Shown here: piece after piece, positions 38,677 to 47,978 of the stretch
Position numbering within the stretch: position 1 is the first letter of the stretch
Layout of the letters: each line of letters opens with the position of its first letter
DNA from: G965212025 sp965215765
GTDB taxonomy: Bacteria; Pseudomonadota; Gammaproteobacteria; Poriferisulfidales; Oxydemutatoraceae
DNA length: 64,000 nt
Assembly: GCA_965215765.1 (NCBI GenBank)
Contig: OZ244118.1
Span: 2,356,001-2,420,000 of the forward strand
Direction of reading: 5' to 3'
Made by a program: the position numbers and the translations under genes
Notes under the pieces: model-generated
The model's database searches: none
The model's input: the letters and a program-made list of their open reading frames with translations, nothing else
What the model was told of the DNA's origin: nothing

Positions 38677-39204
38677 TTAGCGACTTCCACCAGGCTTGTG
38701 AATAACGTAGCTGACCACGCCCCAAATGCGAAAATCTTCATGCTCACCAATCTTGACAGGATCAAACTCCGGATTCGCAGAAATCAAATACAAGCCATCT
38801 TGTTTCTTCACCAGGCGCTTGACCGTGAACTCGCCACTGACAAAGCACACTGCAACCTGGCCGTCGCGCCACTCAAGGGAACGGTCTACGACCAGCAAAT
38901 CCCCATCGTGGATGCCAACGCCCACCATGGAACTCCCCCTGACCCGGGCAAAAAACGTCGCGGCAGAGTTCTTGACCAGGTAACGATTCAAATCAAGCTC
39001 CAACTCGATGTGATCGTCTGCGGGTGAAGGAAAGCCGGCCGCAACACCATCTGCACTGTAGGGACACAGCAATTCTGTCGCGGCAGCCCCGTACCACTCC
39101 ACGATCACCCCCTTGGTACTCTTCCCGGCGTCCACAGGGCTTAAGTTGACCCGGAACGAGGCCAGTCTTGACCACTTCGGCGCGCGACGCCAAAAACCAG
39201 ACAA
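38677..39204 (-). CDS. umuD: UmuD, S24-family self-cleaving protein
   Basis: 175 residues from the outermost TTG; the GTG at 39108, with GGAAGAG upstream, gives a more typical 143-residue protein. The cleavage site reads VAA-GFPSPADD (Ala-Gly in place of Cys-Gly), with the serine in RGSSMVGVGI and the lysine in GEFTVKRL. Cleaved UmuD joins UmuC to form Pol V. Only 10 bases separate it from pyrR, and I found no LexA box in front of it. Confidence 0.9.
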   Translation of the reverse strand: MSGFWRRAPKWSRLASFRVNLSPVDAGKSTKGVIVEWYGAAATELLCPYSADGVAAGFPSPADDHIELELDLNRYLVKNSAATFFARVRGSSMVGVGIHDGDLLVVDRSLEWRDGQVAVCFVSGEFTVKRLVKKQDGLYLISANPEFDPVKIGEHEDFRIWGVVSYVIHKPGGSR

Positions 39205-39214
39205 CCCCTGCTGT

Positions 39215-39706
39215 TCATATCACGATCAGAGACAAAGGATCCGGACCACGTAACTCCACATTACGCTCGGCTGGCAAATCAATCGTCGTCGCACAAAAAT
39301 CGGGGCAAATCGGTAACTCACGTCCCTTGCGATCTACCAAGATCGCGAGCGAGACGGAAGACGGGCGCCCGTAATCAAAAATTTCGTTCATCGCCGCGCG
39401 TATCGTTCTGCCTGTATACAGCACATCGTCCACCAACACGACATGCCGATCATCAACAGAAACCGCAATTTCGGAAGGTGCAATACGCGGATGCAAACCA
39501 ATGCGACTGAAGTCATCCCGGTAAAAATTAATATTGAGCATTCCCAAGGGCACACGCAGCGCACACCTGGCGTGCAAGCGCTCAGCGAGCCACACGCCGC
39601 CGGTATGGATACCCAGCATAACCAGAGAGTCGGGATCGTGCTTTGCCATTGTCGGCGCAAGCTGATCACCCAAGTGCTTCACCAGAAGCTCGGCATTCTC
39701 CAACAT
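39215..39706 (-). CDS. pyrR: PyrR-type uracil phosphoribosyltransferase/regulator
   Basis: 163 residues from the ATG that overlaps the stop of the last ruvX repeat copy (TGATG), with GGAGGTGAGAGG as ribosome binding site. The PRPP motif VVLVDDVLYTGRT is clear. The protein has phosphoribosyltransferase activity and in some bacteria regulates pyrimidine genes. In many gammaproteobacteria pyrB and pyrC follow; here umuDC does. Confidence 0.92.
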   Translation of the reverse strand: MLENAELLVKHLGDQLAPTMAKHDPDSLVMLGIHTGGVWLAERLHARCALRVPLGMLNINFYRDDFSRIGLHPRIAPSEIAVSVDDRHVVLVDDVLYTGRTIRAAMNEIFDYGRPSSVSLAILVDRKGRELPICPDFCATTIDLPAERNVELRGPDPLSLIVI

Positions 39707-40221
39707 CACCTCTCACCTCCGGTAAAAAACCAGCCTTCCAATATCAGAGCCGCTGCTGTTTTATCAATGTCGCCCTTGCGGATCGTGCGCCTGTGGCAAC
39801 GTGCGCGTTTTTCAAGCAACAGCGAATACGCAAAGGTTGAAGTGTAATCTTCAGAGGAAAAAGTGAGCGGGATGTGCGGAAACCGTCGGCGCAACCCACG
39901 GGCAAAGGATTTTATTCCACACAGCAGAACATTCTGCGATCGCCGCTCAGGCCGCCGACCACTCTCACCTCCGGTAAAAGACCAGCCTTCCAATATCAGA
40001 GCTGCTGCTGTTTTATCAATGTCGCCCTTGCGGATCGTGCGCCTGTGGCAGCGTGCGCGTTTTTCAAGCAACAGCGAATACGCAAAGATTGAAGTGTAAT
40101 CTTCGGAGGAAAAAGTAAGCGGGATGTGCGGAAACCGTCGGCGCAACCCACGGGCAAAGGATTTTATTCCACACAGCAGAGCATTCTGCGATCGCCGCTC
40201 AGGCCGACCGACCACTCTCAC
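39706..40221 (-). pseudogene. Two fused headless RuvX copies
   Basis: A 171-codon frame from a GTG whose ribosome binding site (GGAGGTGAGA) is the duplicated pyrR signal. It contains two copies of the RuvX C-terminal half joined in frame by the 252-base step. The second ends FFTGGER, the natural RuvX end, overlapping pyrR. It lacks the N-terminal catalytic half. It may still be translated and carry coupling to pyrR. Confidence 0.75.
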
Positions 40222-40721
40222 CTCCGGTAAAAAACCAGCCTTCCAATATCAGAGCCGCTGCTGTTTTATCAATGTCGCCCTTGCGGATCGTGCGCCTGTG
40301 GCAACGTGCGCGTTTTTCAAGCAACAGCGAATACGCAAAGGTTAAAGTGTAATCTTCAGAGGAAAAAGTGAGCGGGATGTGCGGAAACCGTCGGCGCAAC
40401 CCACGAGCGAAGGATTTTATTCCACACAGCAGAGCATTCTGCGAACACCGCTCAGGCCGACCGACCACTCTCACCTCCGGTAAAAAACCAGCCTTCCAAT
40501 ATCAGAGCTGCTGCTGTTTTATCAATGTCGCCCTTGCGGATCGTGCGCCTGTGGCAACGTGCGCGTTTTTCAAGCAACAGCGAATACGCAAAGGTTGAAG
40601 TGTAATCTTCAGAGGAAAAAGTGAGCGGGATGTGCGGGAACCGTCTGCGCAACCCACGGGCGAAGGATTTTATTCCACACAGCAGAGCATTCTGCGAACA
40701 CCGCTCAGGCCGACCGACCAC
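39711..40721. repeat. Array 2: four tandem copies of the ruvX 3' half, 252-253 bp units
   Basis: Units begin at 39711, 39963, 40216 and 40469 (steps 252, 253, 253). Each runs from tctcacctccgg (complement of the pyrR ribosome binding site region) to gaccgaccac, that is, from the RuvX VVGRPER codons to its FFTGGE end. The copy at 40469-40721 belongs to the intact ruvX; the other three are headless. The 253-base steps shift the frame and the 252-base step keeps it. Confidence 0.95.
40199..40474 (-). pseudogene. Headless RuvX copy
   Basis: A 91-codon frame with a duplicated GGAG-GTG start. It encodes the RuvX C-terminal half and ends GESGRSA because the 253-base unit shifts the frame at the next junction. 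Confidence 0.75.
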
Positions 40722-40913
40722 CAGGATCACTGGTTGCCAAACCGCAACCAGTGAAGACAAACTGCGCCAGTCCGGACAACCATACTTGACGCGCAAAGTG
40801 ACCAGAGGCTGGGCATGCTGTGTCTCGCTGTCGCCTATCGCAACCCCTACGCGAGCCAACCCAAAATCAAACGCCATCGCCTTGCCCTCCGGGAGGATGT
40901 CGTTTTCAGACAT
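40452..40913 (-). CDS. ruvX: RuvX/YqgF, putative Holliday-junction resolvase
   Basis: 153 residues from ATG 40913 (TAATG overlap with gshB). RNase H-like fold: AFDFGLARVGVAIGD with the first catalytic aspartate, then VVGRPER, SSEDYTST in place of the usual DERLST, and GDIDKTAAALILE with the last aspartate. It acts in pre-16S rRNA 5' end maturation in E. coli. The C-terminus GESGRSA differs from the natural GER because array 2 begins here. Confidence 0.85.
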   Translation of the reverse strand: MSENDILPEGKAMAFDFGLARVGVAIGDSETQHAQPLVTLRVKYGCPDWRSLSSLVAVWQPVILVVGRPERCSQNALLCGIKSFARGLRRRFPHIPLTFSSEDYTSTFAYSLLLEKRARCHRRTIRKGDIDKTAAALILEGWFFTGGESGRSA

Positions 40914-41887
40914 TAGCACCCCTCCGGCAACCGCTTCTCAATCGCCGCAAAAAGCGTACTGCCAATGTCCATTCCGAAAGCCGAATTGATTTCACGCATA
41001 CCACCAGGACTCGTAATGTTGACCTCTGTCAGCTTGCCTCCGATGATATCCAAACCGGCAAACAAAACTCCCATGTTTTCCAGAACCGGCGCAAGCCGTG
41101 CGCAAATTTCCCGATCTCCGTCATCCAGCATGGCACTCTTGGCGATCCCGCCTACAACCAGGGCGGCGCGAAATTCTCCCGTCGCCGGAACTCTGAGCAA
41201 AGCACCAGGGACAGGATCGCCATCCACCAACAGAACGCGCTTGTCACCGCTTCGGTATTCCGGTATCAGCTGCTGCGCCATAATCATTCGCTTGCCCCTC
41301 AAGGTCATTTTTTCAATGAGCGCGGCGGTGTTTTCGTCCCCTTGGCGCAACACAAAAACAGAGTCCCCCCCCATGCTGTCAAGCGGTTTTATGGCAATTC
41401 CTGACTGTTCATTGAGAAAAGACCGCAATTGTTTTGTATTGGCACTCACCAAAGTCGGCGGCCCCAAATCGCTAAAGCGCTGCATCAGCAGCTTTTCATT
41501 TTCAGTCTGCAAACTTGCGGGAGCATTGACCACCAAAACACCAGCATCTTCAGCAAAGGAAAGTATGCGACAGACGTTGAAATATTCTGTGTCCATCGGT
41601 GGATCCTTGCGCATCAAAATCGCATCAAACGAGGTCAATGCCGCCTCACGCCTTTCTGCTTTTCGATACCACTCGCTCTGAGTCAACAAGACGGTAAAAT
41701 CGTGACCCGCAGCAAAGCCCTCCCCGTCGCGCAAATAAAGATCGGCACTCTCAATACAGAAGATATCCCAATTGCGCCTTTGTGCCGCATCCAGCAAACC
41801 CAGCGTCGTATCTTTCACCACTTTGATGCCGGCAACGGGATCCATTACTACCCCCAGGCGACGCCGTACTTTTCTGGTTTGATTCAT
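40913..41887 (-). CDS. gshB: Glutathione synthase
   Basis: 324 residues from ATG 41887; upstream codons in the open frame do not resemble the family. MRKDPPMD, KPLDSMGGDSVF and the ending NITSPGGMREIN are diagnostic of prokaryotic ATP-grasp GshB. It joins gamma-glutamylcysteine and glycine. First gene of gshB-ruvX-pyrR-umuDC; yqgE, usual between gshB and ruvX, is absent. Confidence 0.95.
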   Translation of the reverse strand: MNQTRKVRRRLGVVMDPVAGIKVVKDTTLGLLDAAQRRNWDIFCIESADLYLRDGEGFAAGHDFTVLLTQSEWYRKAERREAALTSFDAILMRKDPPMDTEYFNVCRILSFAEDAGVLVVNAPASLQTENEKLLMQRFSDLGPPTLVSANTKQLRSFLNEQSGIAIKPLDSMGGDSVFVLRQGDENTAALIEKMTLRGKRMIMAQQLIPEYRSGDKRVLLVDGDPVPGALLRVPATGEFRAALVVGGIAKSAMLDDGDREICARLAPVLENMGVLFAGLDIIGGKLTEVNITSPGGMREINSAFGMDIGSTLFAAIEKRLPEGC

Positions 41888-42669
41888 CGTTCTGTCAGAA
41901 ATGGTGCGCGCCCTTGGCGGAGGATCAGAAACACTTCCCGCTACCTGCTCACTTCCCAAGCCGCGCCACACCAAAGACACTGTCACATTATGCCCGAGAA
42001 CACACAAATGAACGCGCCTTCACGACATCCCCCGGGCATGTCCGGGAACAGCTTGGCAGAGCCTGCATGTGGGACATGCTGTTGCCAGCTTGCACGACGT
42101 TCTGGCCAGCCAGAACCCCTTCCTGTCAAAATTTCAGTGGCAAATCATCAAGGCTGGCGTGTTTCCAACATACCTGCGAACAGATGCGGGTCGTGGCAAA
42201 CTCCGTAAATCGTTCCAACCTTGGAGACTTGCAACATGACATTCGAAACATTTCATGGTGGCATAAACAGAACCGTTCTGATTTCGAACGGCGAATGCCT
42301 TCGAAACCGCGGAATTGAAAGAGTCGGCGGCGCACCCGTGGACACACCCTGTACACCGTGCCGCGCGCAATGGCTCTACGGTACAGCTGCCACACAATGA
42401 CGAGACCTTCGTCATCCTGCCGCAAGTGCTGGCAAATCGCTTCCCGGTCATTACTGTCTACGACCATCCAAAGAGCGTGGTCGCTAATAAAACGGTTCGT
42501 CTGTGCCAACCCAAGGTGGGACTGAAACACGCGCGCCGCCAAGGTGGTGTGTTTTGCCCCGGCAAAACAATGACCGTAAAATCGCCGGTCAACGCCAATG
42601 TTGCTTTAGAACAAACTGTCCTGAAATAATTTTGCCAATCCCCAACATGCGTATTCCCGGTACTCAGGA
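41888..42669. other. Divergent intergenic region gshB/pstC
   Basis: About 780 bases. Several open frames exist on both strands (for example 42126-42542 minus, 42315-42629 plus), but none resembles a protein I know and their composition looks random. A half-site CTGTCCT near 42618 in an AT-rich setting could be a weak Pho box for pstC, with low confidence. pstS is not here. Confidence 0.4.
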
Positions 42670-44019
42670 ATGACGGTCGCATCCTTGACTCTCATTGTTC
42701 TCCTCCTGTCCGCCCTGGCCTATCGCGGTGCGCTCAGGAAACTGAATCGACAAACAATGACCCGGCTCAAATGCAAAAAAGTCTTTTACGGATGGTATGT
42801 CGCCTTGTGGTGCTCCCTGCCCTCTCTGCTCATGGTTCTGGTGTGGCTGGCGGTTTTGGAACCCTATCTGCTGAACCAGTTCGTGACGGACAGCCTGCCG
42901 GAGGATATGCCAGATGTCCAGCGAGAATTCGTCGTTCAGCAATTGATGAACAGCAACCTGCCATTGTCCATCGAACTTGAACAAGTCAGGGCATCGTACC
43001 TGCGGTTCGCGTCTGGCAGCACGATGCTTCTGGGAATTGTTTTGGCGGTAGCGTTTCTCTTGTCTCTTGTCTGGGCACTGTCTCGTGTTGGTCCAGGCCT
43101 GCAAGCCCAAAGAAGTGTTGAAAAATTCCTGAAAGCTTTTCTTTTCACTTGTTCCACTGTGGCGGTATTAACCACCCTTGGCATCATGCTTTCGATGCTG
43201 TTTGAAACCCTGCGGTTTTTTTCCACAATATCGCCTCTCGAATTCTTTTTTGGCACACACTGGAGCCCGCTAACCGCGATACACGAAGACCAGGTGGGGG
43301 CATCCGGCTCCTTTGGGGCAGTGCCATTGTTCACGGGAACCTTGCTGATTTCCTTCATCGCAATGCTCATTGCCATACCGACAGGCTTGTTGTCTGCCAT
43401 TTATCTGTCTGAATACGCCGATCAACGATTAAGACAGGTCATCAAACCCATACTTGAAATCCTCGCAGGCATTCCCACTGTCGTGTACGGATTTTTTGCG
43501 GCACTGACGATTGCCCCGCTCGTCAGGAGCGCAGGAACCTTTTTTGGCTTTGCCACTTCTTCGGAGAATGCACTCTCCGCAGGCATCGTCATGGGGTTCA
43601 TGATCATGCCTTTCATATCTTCACTTTCCGACGACGTGATCAAAGCCGTTCCCCAGAACTTGCGAGACGGCTCTTACGGACTTGGGGCGACGAAGCACGA
43701 AACCATCACCAAAGTTGTACTGCCGGCGGCTTTGCCCGGAATCATCGGCAGCATTTTACTGGCAGTGTCACGCGCTATAGGAGAAACCATGATCGTCGTG
43801 ATGGCGGCGGGACTTGCGGCGCATTTAACCGCCAATCCACTGGAGTCTGTTTCCACCGTCACTGTGCAAATTGTGGCTTTGCTCGTGGGTGACCAAGAAT
43901 TTGACGGCCCGAAAACACTTGCCGCTTTCGCGCTGGGCATGACATTGTTTGTCATGACATTCATTCTGAACGCCTTAGCCTTGTACATTGTCAGGAAACA
44001 CCGGACGGTCTATGACTAG
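42670..44019 (+). CDS. pstC: Phosphate ABC transporter permease PstC
   Basis: 449 residues. A long N-terminal part with three spans (about 3-17, 40-62, 115-140) precedes the usual permease domain (about 230-440) with the EILAGIPTVVYGFFA and GLGATKHETITKVVLPAALPGI coupling motif. It is longer than E. coli PstC (319), as in several marine gammaproteobacteria. It overlaps pstA by 8 bases. Confidence 0.93.
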   Translation: MTVASLTLIVLLLSALAYRGALRKLNRQTMTRLKCKKVFYGWYVALWCSLPSLLMVLVWLAVLEPYLLNQFVTDSLPEDMPDVQREFVVQQLMNSNLPLSIELEQVRASYLRFASGSTMLLGIVLAVAFLLSLVWALSRVGPGLQAQRSVEKFLKAFLFTCSTVAVLTTLGIMLSMLFETLRFFSTISPLEFFFGTHWSPLTAIHEDQVGASGSFGAVPLFTGTLLISFIAMLIAIPTGLLSAIYLSEYADQRLRQVIKPILEILAGIPTVVYGFFAALTIAPLVRSAGTFFGFATSSENALSAGIVMGFMIMPFISSLSDDVIKAVPQNLRDGSYGLGATKHETITKVVLPAALPGIIGSILLAVSRAIGETMIVVMAAGLAAHLTANPLESVSTVTVQIVALLVGDQEFDGPKTLAAFALGMTLFVMTFILNALALYIVRKHRTVYD

Positions 44020-45256
44020 GCAGGTGTCACGCTCTGTGCTGCTTGCCAGGCGCTGCAATGCGGAAAAACGCTTCAGGCTTTACGGAGTCTTTTCCATCAT
44101 TTTGTCACTCACTTTTCTGTTTGTTCTTTTTTCCGTTATTTTCTCCAAAGGATATAGTGCTTTTATACAGACCAGCATCTTGCTGGATATCCGCCTGGAA
44201 AACACGACAGGAACGGGAATCAAGGTTTATCGCAAAGCCGTGCATGAAGCGTTACTGGAAATGTTCCCCGATGTCAAAACCCGCAGAGAGAAACAAACAT
44301 TGTATAAAATGCTGAGCAACGATGCCCCGTTCGAACTGCGCAGCAAGGTTCGGGAAAACCCTGAGCTTGGCGGCAGAAATTTCCCGATGTGGTTTGCTGC
44401 CAGTGCCCGGGTGGATTGCCTTGAAAAAAGTTCCGAGCCCCGGGAAAGTACCACCATTGCCGGCTGTCGAGGTGGTGACTTCGTTTCCTGGATCGACAGC
44501 CTGGCAGAAACGAACAGGATAGACACACATCTAGGTACCCGCTTTCTGACAAACGGGGATTCGCGAGACCCGGAGAGCGCGGGAATACTCGGAGCACTGA
44601 AGGGTTCGTTGATGACCATCTTCATCACTATTATTCTGTCATTCCCTATTGGCGTAGCGACTGCTGTTTATCTGGAGGAGTTTGCCCCGACAAATCGATT
44701 GACCGACCTGATTGAAGTCAGCATCAACAATCTGGCGGCAGTCCCTTCCATTATTTTTGGAATACTGGGTCTGGCTGTGTTTATCAATTTTTTCGGACTG
44801 CCACGTTCGTCTGCGCTGGTCGGCGGCATGGTGCTCGCGCAAATGACGCTCCCGACCATCATCATCGCCAGCCGCGCTTCTTTGAAATCGGTTCCTTCGT
44901 CAATCCGTGATGCTGCACGAGCACTCGGAGCCTCGCCAATGCAAGTGGTTTTTCACCACACTGTCCCCCTCGCCATGCCGGGCATGTTGACCGGATCAAT
45001 CATCGGCATTGCTCAGGCAATTGGCGAAACCGCACCTTTACTGCTAATCGGCATGGTGGCTTTCATCGTGGATCCTCCATCCGATTTCAGTAGCCCGGCC
45101 AGTAGCCTGCCCGTACAGATTTTTCTTTGGTCAGACAGCCCGGAGCGTGGGTTTGCCGAACGCGCTGCAGGGGCCATCATCGTTTTGTTGTTGCTTTTGG
45201 GCGTCTTGAATAGCCTGGCAGTCATCTTGCGCAAAAAGTTTGAAAAACATTGGTAA
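44012..45256 (+). CDS. pstA: Phosphate ABC transporter permease PstA
   Basis: 414 residues from the ATG overlapping the pstC stop. An N-terminal span is followed by a periplasmic insertion of about 130 residues (about 55-185) and then the permease domain, with EVSINNLAAVPSIIFG and ARALGASPMQVVFHHTVPLAMPG. The insertion parallels the enlarged PstC and may contact an unlinked PstS. Confidence 0.92.
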   Translation: MTRQVSRSVLLARRCNAEKRFRLYGVFSIILSLTFLFVLFSVIFSKGYSAFIQTSILLDIRLENTTGTGIKVYRKAVHEALLEMFPDVKTRREKQTLYKMLSNDAPFELRSKVRENPELGGRNFPMWFAASARVDCLEKSSEPRESTTIAGCRGGDFVSWIDSLAETNRIDTHLGTRFLTNGDSRDPESAGILGALKGSLMTIFITIILSFPIGVATAVYLEEFAPTNRLTDLIEVSINNLAAVPSIIFGILGLAVFINFFGLPRSSALVGGMVLAQMTLPTIIIASRASLKSVPSSIRDAARALGASPMQVVFHHTVPLAMPGMLTGSIIGIAQAIGETAPLLLIGMVAFIVDPPSDFSSPASSLPVQIFLWSDSPERGFAERAAGAIIVLLLLLGVLNSLAVILRKKFEKHW

Positions 45257-45263
45257 CGCCATC

Positions 45264-46082
45264 ATGCAAATAGACAAGCTGGCGGAACCTGTAACGACAG
45301 GTGTGGTTGGTGAACCGACGGTTCCGAACCCGCGAATTTCTTTGCGAAATGTTCGCGTAAGCTACGGAAAAATACCCGCAATTCACGACCTCAGCATTGA
45401 CATTGCTCCCAATCGGGTGACCGCTTTCATCGGCCCTTCAGGGTGCGGAAAATCTACTGCCCTCCGATGTATCAACCGCATGAATGACACCATCACGGAT
45501 TGTCATGTGAGTGGGCAGGTCTTGCTTGACGGAGCAGACATTTACCACCCGGAAGTGAACGTGGTTGAACTACGTAAAAAAGTAGGGATGGTTTTTCAAA
45601 AACCCAACCCTTTCCCCAGATCCATTTATGACAATGTGGCCTACGGTGCCCGTCTGCACGCTCTTGCAGATGGGCCGAAAGAACTTGACCACATCGTAAA
45701 TACCAGCTTGCGCAGAGCCGGCCTGTTCAATGAGGTCAGCGGGGAGCTTGATAAGCCGGGCACCTCTCTGTCAGGGGGACAGCAGCAAAGACTTTGCATC
45801 GCCCGCGCCATCGCCGTCAATCCTGAAGTCATTCTCATGGACGAACCCTGCTCTTCTCTGGATCCCATCGCCACAGCAAAAGTGGAAGAATTGATCAACG
45901 AGTTGCGAAGGAAGTACACCATTGTGATAGTGACCCATTCCATGCAGCAGGCGGCGAGGGTGTCTCAAAGGGTGGCTTATTTCCACCTCGGTCACCTGAT
46001 CGAAGTCGGGGAGGCGAAGGCTCTGTTCAGAAACCCCCGTCACAAACTGACCGAGCAATACATCACGGGACGCTTCGGCTAA
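45264..46082 (+). CDS. pstB: Phosphate ABC transporter ATPase PstB
   Basis: 272 residues from ATG 45264; a TTG at 45240 overlaps pstA. Walker A GPSGCGKST, signature LSGGQQQR, Walker B VILMDEPCSSLD and the H-loop THSM. PstB-specific RCINRMND and FQKPNPFP are present. No phoU follows; egtD converges 30 bases away. Confidence 0.95.
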   Translation: MQIDKLAEPVTTGVVGEPTVPNPRISLRNVRVSYGKIPAIHDLSIDIAPNRVTAFIGPSGCGKSTALRCINRMNDTITDCHVSGQVLLDGADIYHPEVNVVELRKKVGMVFQKPNPFPRSIYDNVAYGARLHALADGPKELDHIVNTSLRRAGLFNEVSGELDKPGTSLSGGQQQRLCIARAIAVNPEVILMDEPCSSLDPIATAKVEELINELRRKYTIVIVTHSMQQAARVSQRVAYFHLGHLIEVGEAKALFRNPRHKLTEQYITGRFG

Positions 46083-46111
46083 GCAAAGCTGTCCAGACAG
46101 GGCGGTAGCGG

Positions 46112-47125
46112 TCAGGGAACCGTTGCCAGGATCAGGGAAAAAAATTCGTTTTCTGAAGAAAAAAGTTTTTTCAGCTTGAAGCCGGATCGGTCGATCATGT
46201 CATACAGGCAGTCTTCCGTATATTTTCTGCTGATTTCGGTCCGGATCGTTTCCTGCTTTTTAAGCTCAATCGAACTCCCCAGGGAGCGGAAATTGACGCG
46301 GTGATCCCGAATCGCGGCGAGATGCATTTCCACCTGGAGCTTTTTGCCATTAAAAAATGCCTGGTGACGAAAGTTTTCCACGGAAAAGTCTGCGCAAAGC
46401 TCCCGATTGAGCACCGTCAGGAGATTCAAATTAAAGCGTGATGTCAAACCCTCTTTGTCATCGTAAGCAGAGTTGAGAATTTCAGGGGCTTTGAGACGGT
46501 CGGCACCAATCAGCAAGCCGTCTCCCGATGAAAACAGCTGGCGGATGTCAACAAGAAATTCATCTGCCTCTTCGTCCGAAAAATTGCCGATGGTGCTGCC
46601 GAGAAAAATGCCCAGCTTGCGACCTCCAGGCAAGGATATATTTTCCAGCCCGGCATGGTAATCACCAACCAGACTGTTTATTTCAAGCCAAGGGAACTCC
46701 TGCACCAGACTGTTACTTGCGGATTCCAGCATCCCGGAGCAGATATCCATGGGCCAGTACTCACACTTTATGTTTTCCTGCTCGCAGGCCTTCAAAAATA
46801 TCCGGGTTTTCCTGGAAGCACCACTGCCGAACTCAATAATGTGCCGGGGTCTCACAAAGCCCAGCACCTCATCCACGCTGGATTCCAGCAACTCTTTTTC
46901 TGTTCGAGTCAGGTAATACTCTTTCGTGCTGCAAATACGCTCAAACAAGCGGGATCCCAGATTGTCATAAAAGTATTTGGAAGGCAGTGAGCGAGGTTTG
47001 GAAAACAGATTGTCGCGCACATCGTCGGCTATGGTGTTCAGCAAGCGCGCCGGCTCTACCACGAGGGGACGGATTTTCCCTTCCGAACCAAAATACTCTA
47101 CGGAGAAACTTTTAGCGTACTGCAT
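46112..47125 (-). CDS. egtD: L-histidine N(alpha)-methyltransferase EgtD
   Basis: 337 residues. The family segments LPSKYFYDNLGSRLFERI, EYYLTRTE, IEFGSGASRKT (AdoMet loop), FLGSTIGNF and YDDKEGLTSRFNLNLL are all present. It makes hergynine (trimethylhistidine) from histidine with three AdoMet. It diverges from egtC across 67 bases, which must hold both promoters. Confidence 0.95.
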   Translation of the reverse strand: MQYAKSFSVEYFGSEGKIRPLVVEPARLLNTIADDVRDNLFSKPRSLPSKYFYDNLGSRLFERICSTKEYYLTRTEKELLESSVDEVLGFVRPRHIIEFGSGASRKTRIFLKACEQENIKCEYWPMDICSGMLESASNSLVQEFPWLEINSLVGDYHAGLENISLPGGRKLGIFLGSTIGNFSDEEADEFLVDIRQLFSSGDGLLIGADRLKAPEILNSAYDDKEGLTSRFNLNLLTVLNRELCADFSVENFRHQAFFNGKKLQVEMHLAAIRDHRVNFRSLGSSIELKKQETIRTEISRKYTEDCLYDMIDRSGFKLKKLFSSENEFFSLILATVP

Positions 47126-47192
47126 CGTTCGGTGAAATCAATGTATCATTGCCGGAATTGAGACGCCCCCATTTGGCCACCACACAAAGGAT

Positions 47193-47978
47193 ATGTGCCG
47201 CCTAGCAGCCTATTTTGGAAACAAAACCAGCCTGAAAAAATTTTTGATCGCCCCGGAGCATAGCCTGTACGTTCAAGCTTGGCAACCGCGGGAGATGAAT
47301 TGTGCAAAATTAAACGCCGATGGTTTTGGCTTTGGCTGGTATCCCGGATCGGGAAAACCCACAATTTATCGTGCCATCACTCCAATCTGGAACGATTATA
47401 ATTTGCCGGAAATCAGCACGGTTTTAACGGCTCGCCTGTGGCTGGCAGCGGTTCGTAGTGCCACCACTCGGGGGTGGCATTCTCCGGCAAACACCCAGCC
47501 TTTTCGCTACGGCCGCTATCTTTTCGTTCACAACGGGCTCATTGAGGGATTCAATGACGGACCTCGAACCAAAATACTGGCTGAACTCAGCCCGGAAATA
47601 ACAGCAAACACCAAGGGGCTGACCGACTCCGAATACCTGTTTGCGCTTTTCTGCCAGTTTTCCAAAATCTACCCGGATGCCCTTGAACCAGCACTGAGAG
47701 ATGTCGCCAAATGGTGCCACCTACATCTTGCTGAGCACAGGATTTTACTGAATCTGATATGCACTGACGGCAAACAGGTGGTTGCGCTTCGCCATGCTCA
47801 AAAAGATCAAGCCCCAACCTTGTACTGGAGCGATGCAGCAGAAGGGTTTGCCCCTGGTTCCATATTGGTGGCTTCAGAACCTTTCTCCGAGTCCAATACC
47901 TGGCACACCGTCCCCTCTGGACACTTCCTCACCATCAGCAATCTCTCGGCACCCGAAGCCCGACTGGCCGCCCTGTGA
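47193..47978 (+). CDS. egtC: Ergothioneine biosynthesis amidohydrolase EgtC
   Basis: 261 residues. A class II glutamine-amidotransferase fold with the N-terminal nucleophile Cys2 (MCRLAAYFG), LNADGFGFGWY and FVHNGLI. It removes the glutamyl group from the EgtB product, as in the mycobacterial route. Its TGA overlaps the GTG start of egtB. Confidence 0.93.
   Translation: MCRLAAYFGNKTSLKKFLIAPEHSLYVQAWQPREMNCAKLNADGFGFGWYPGSGKPTIYRAITPIWNDYNLPEISTVLTARLWLAAVRSATTRGWHSPANTQPFRYGRYLFVHNGLIEGFNDGPRTKILAELSPEITANTKGLTDSEYLFALFCQFSKIYPDALEPALRDVAKWCHLHLAEHRILLNLICTDGKQVVALRHAQKDQAPTLYWSDAAEGFAPGSILVASEPFSESNTWHTVPSGHFLTISNLSAPEARLAAL

Noticed and set aside
39109..39240. LexA box before umuD
   Set aside because: CTG and CAG triplets occur near 39211-39232 but the spacing (13 bases) does not fit the CTG-N10-CAG pattern.
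42600..42640. Pho box before pstC
   Set aside because: Only one half-site (CTGTCCT) resembles the consensus; the second repeat is absent.
42008..42669. Genes at 42126-42542 (minus) or 42315-42629 (plus)
   Set aside because: Composition looks random, with clustered Arg/His/Cys; no recognisable domain and no good ribosome binding site.
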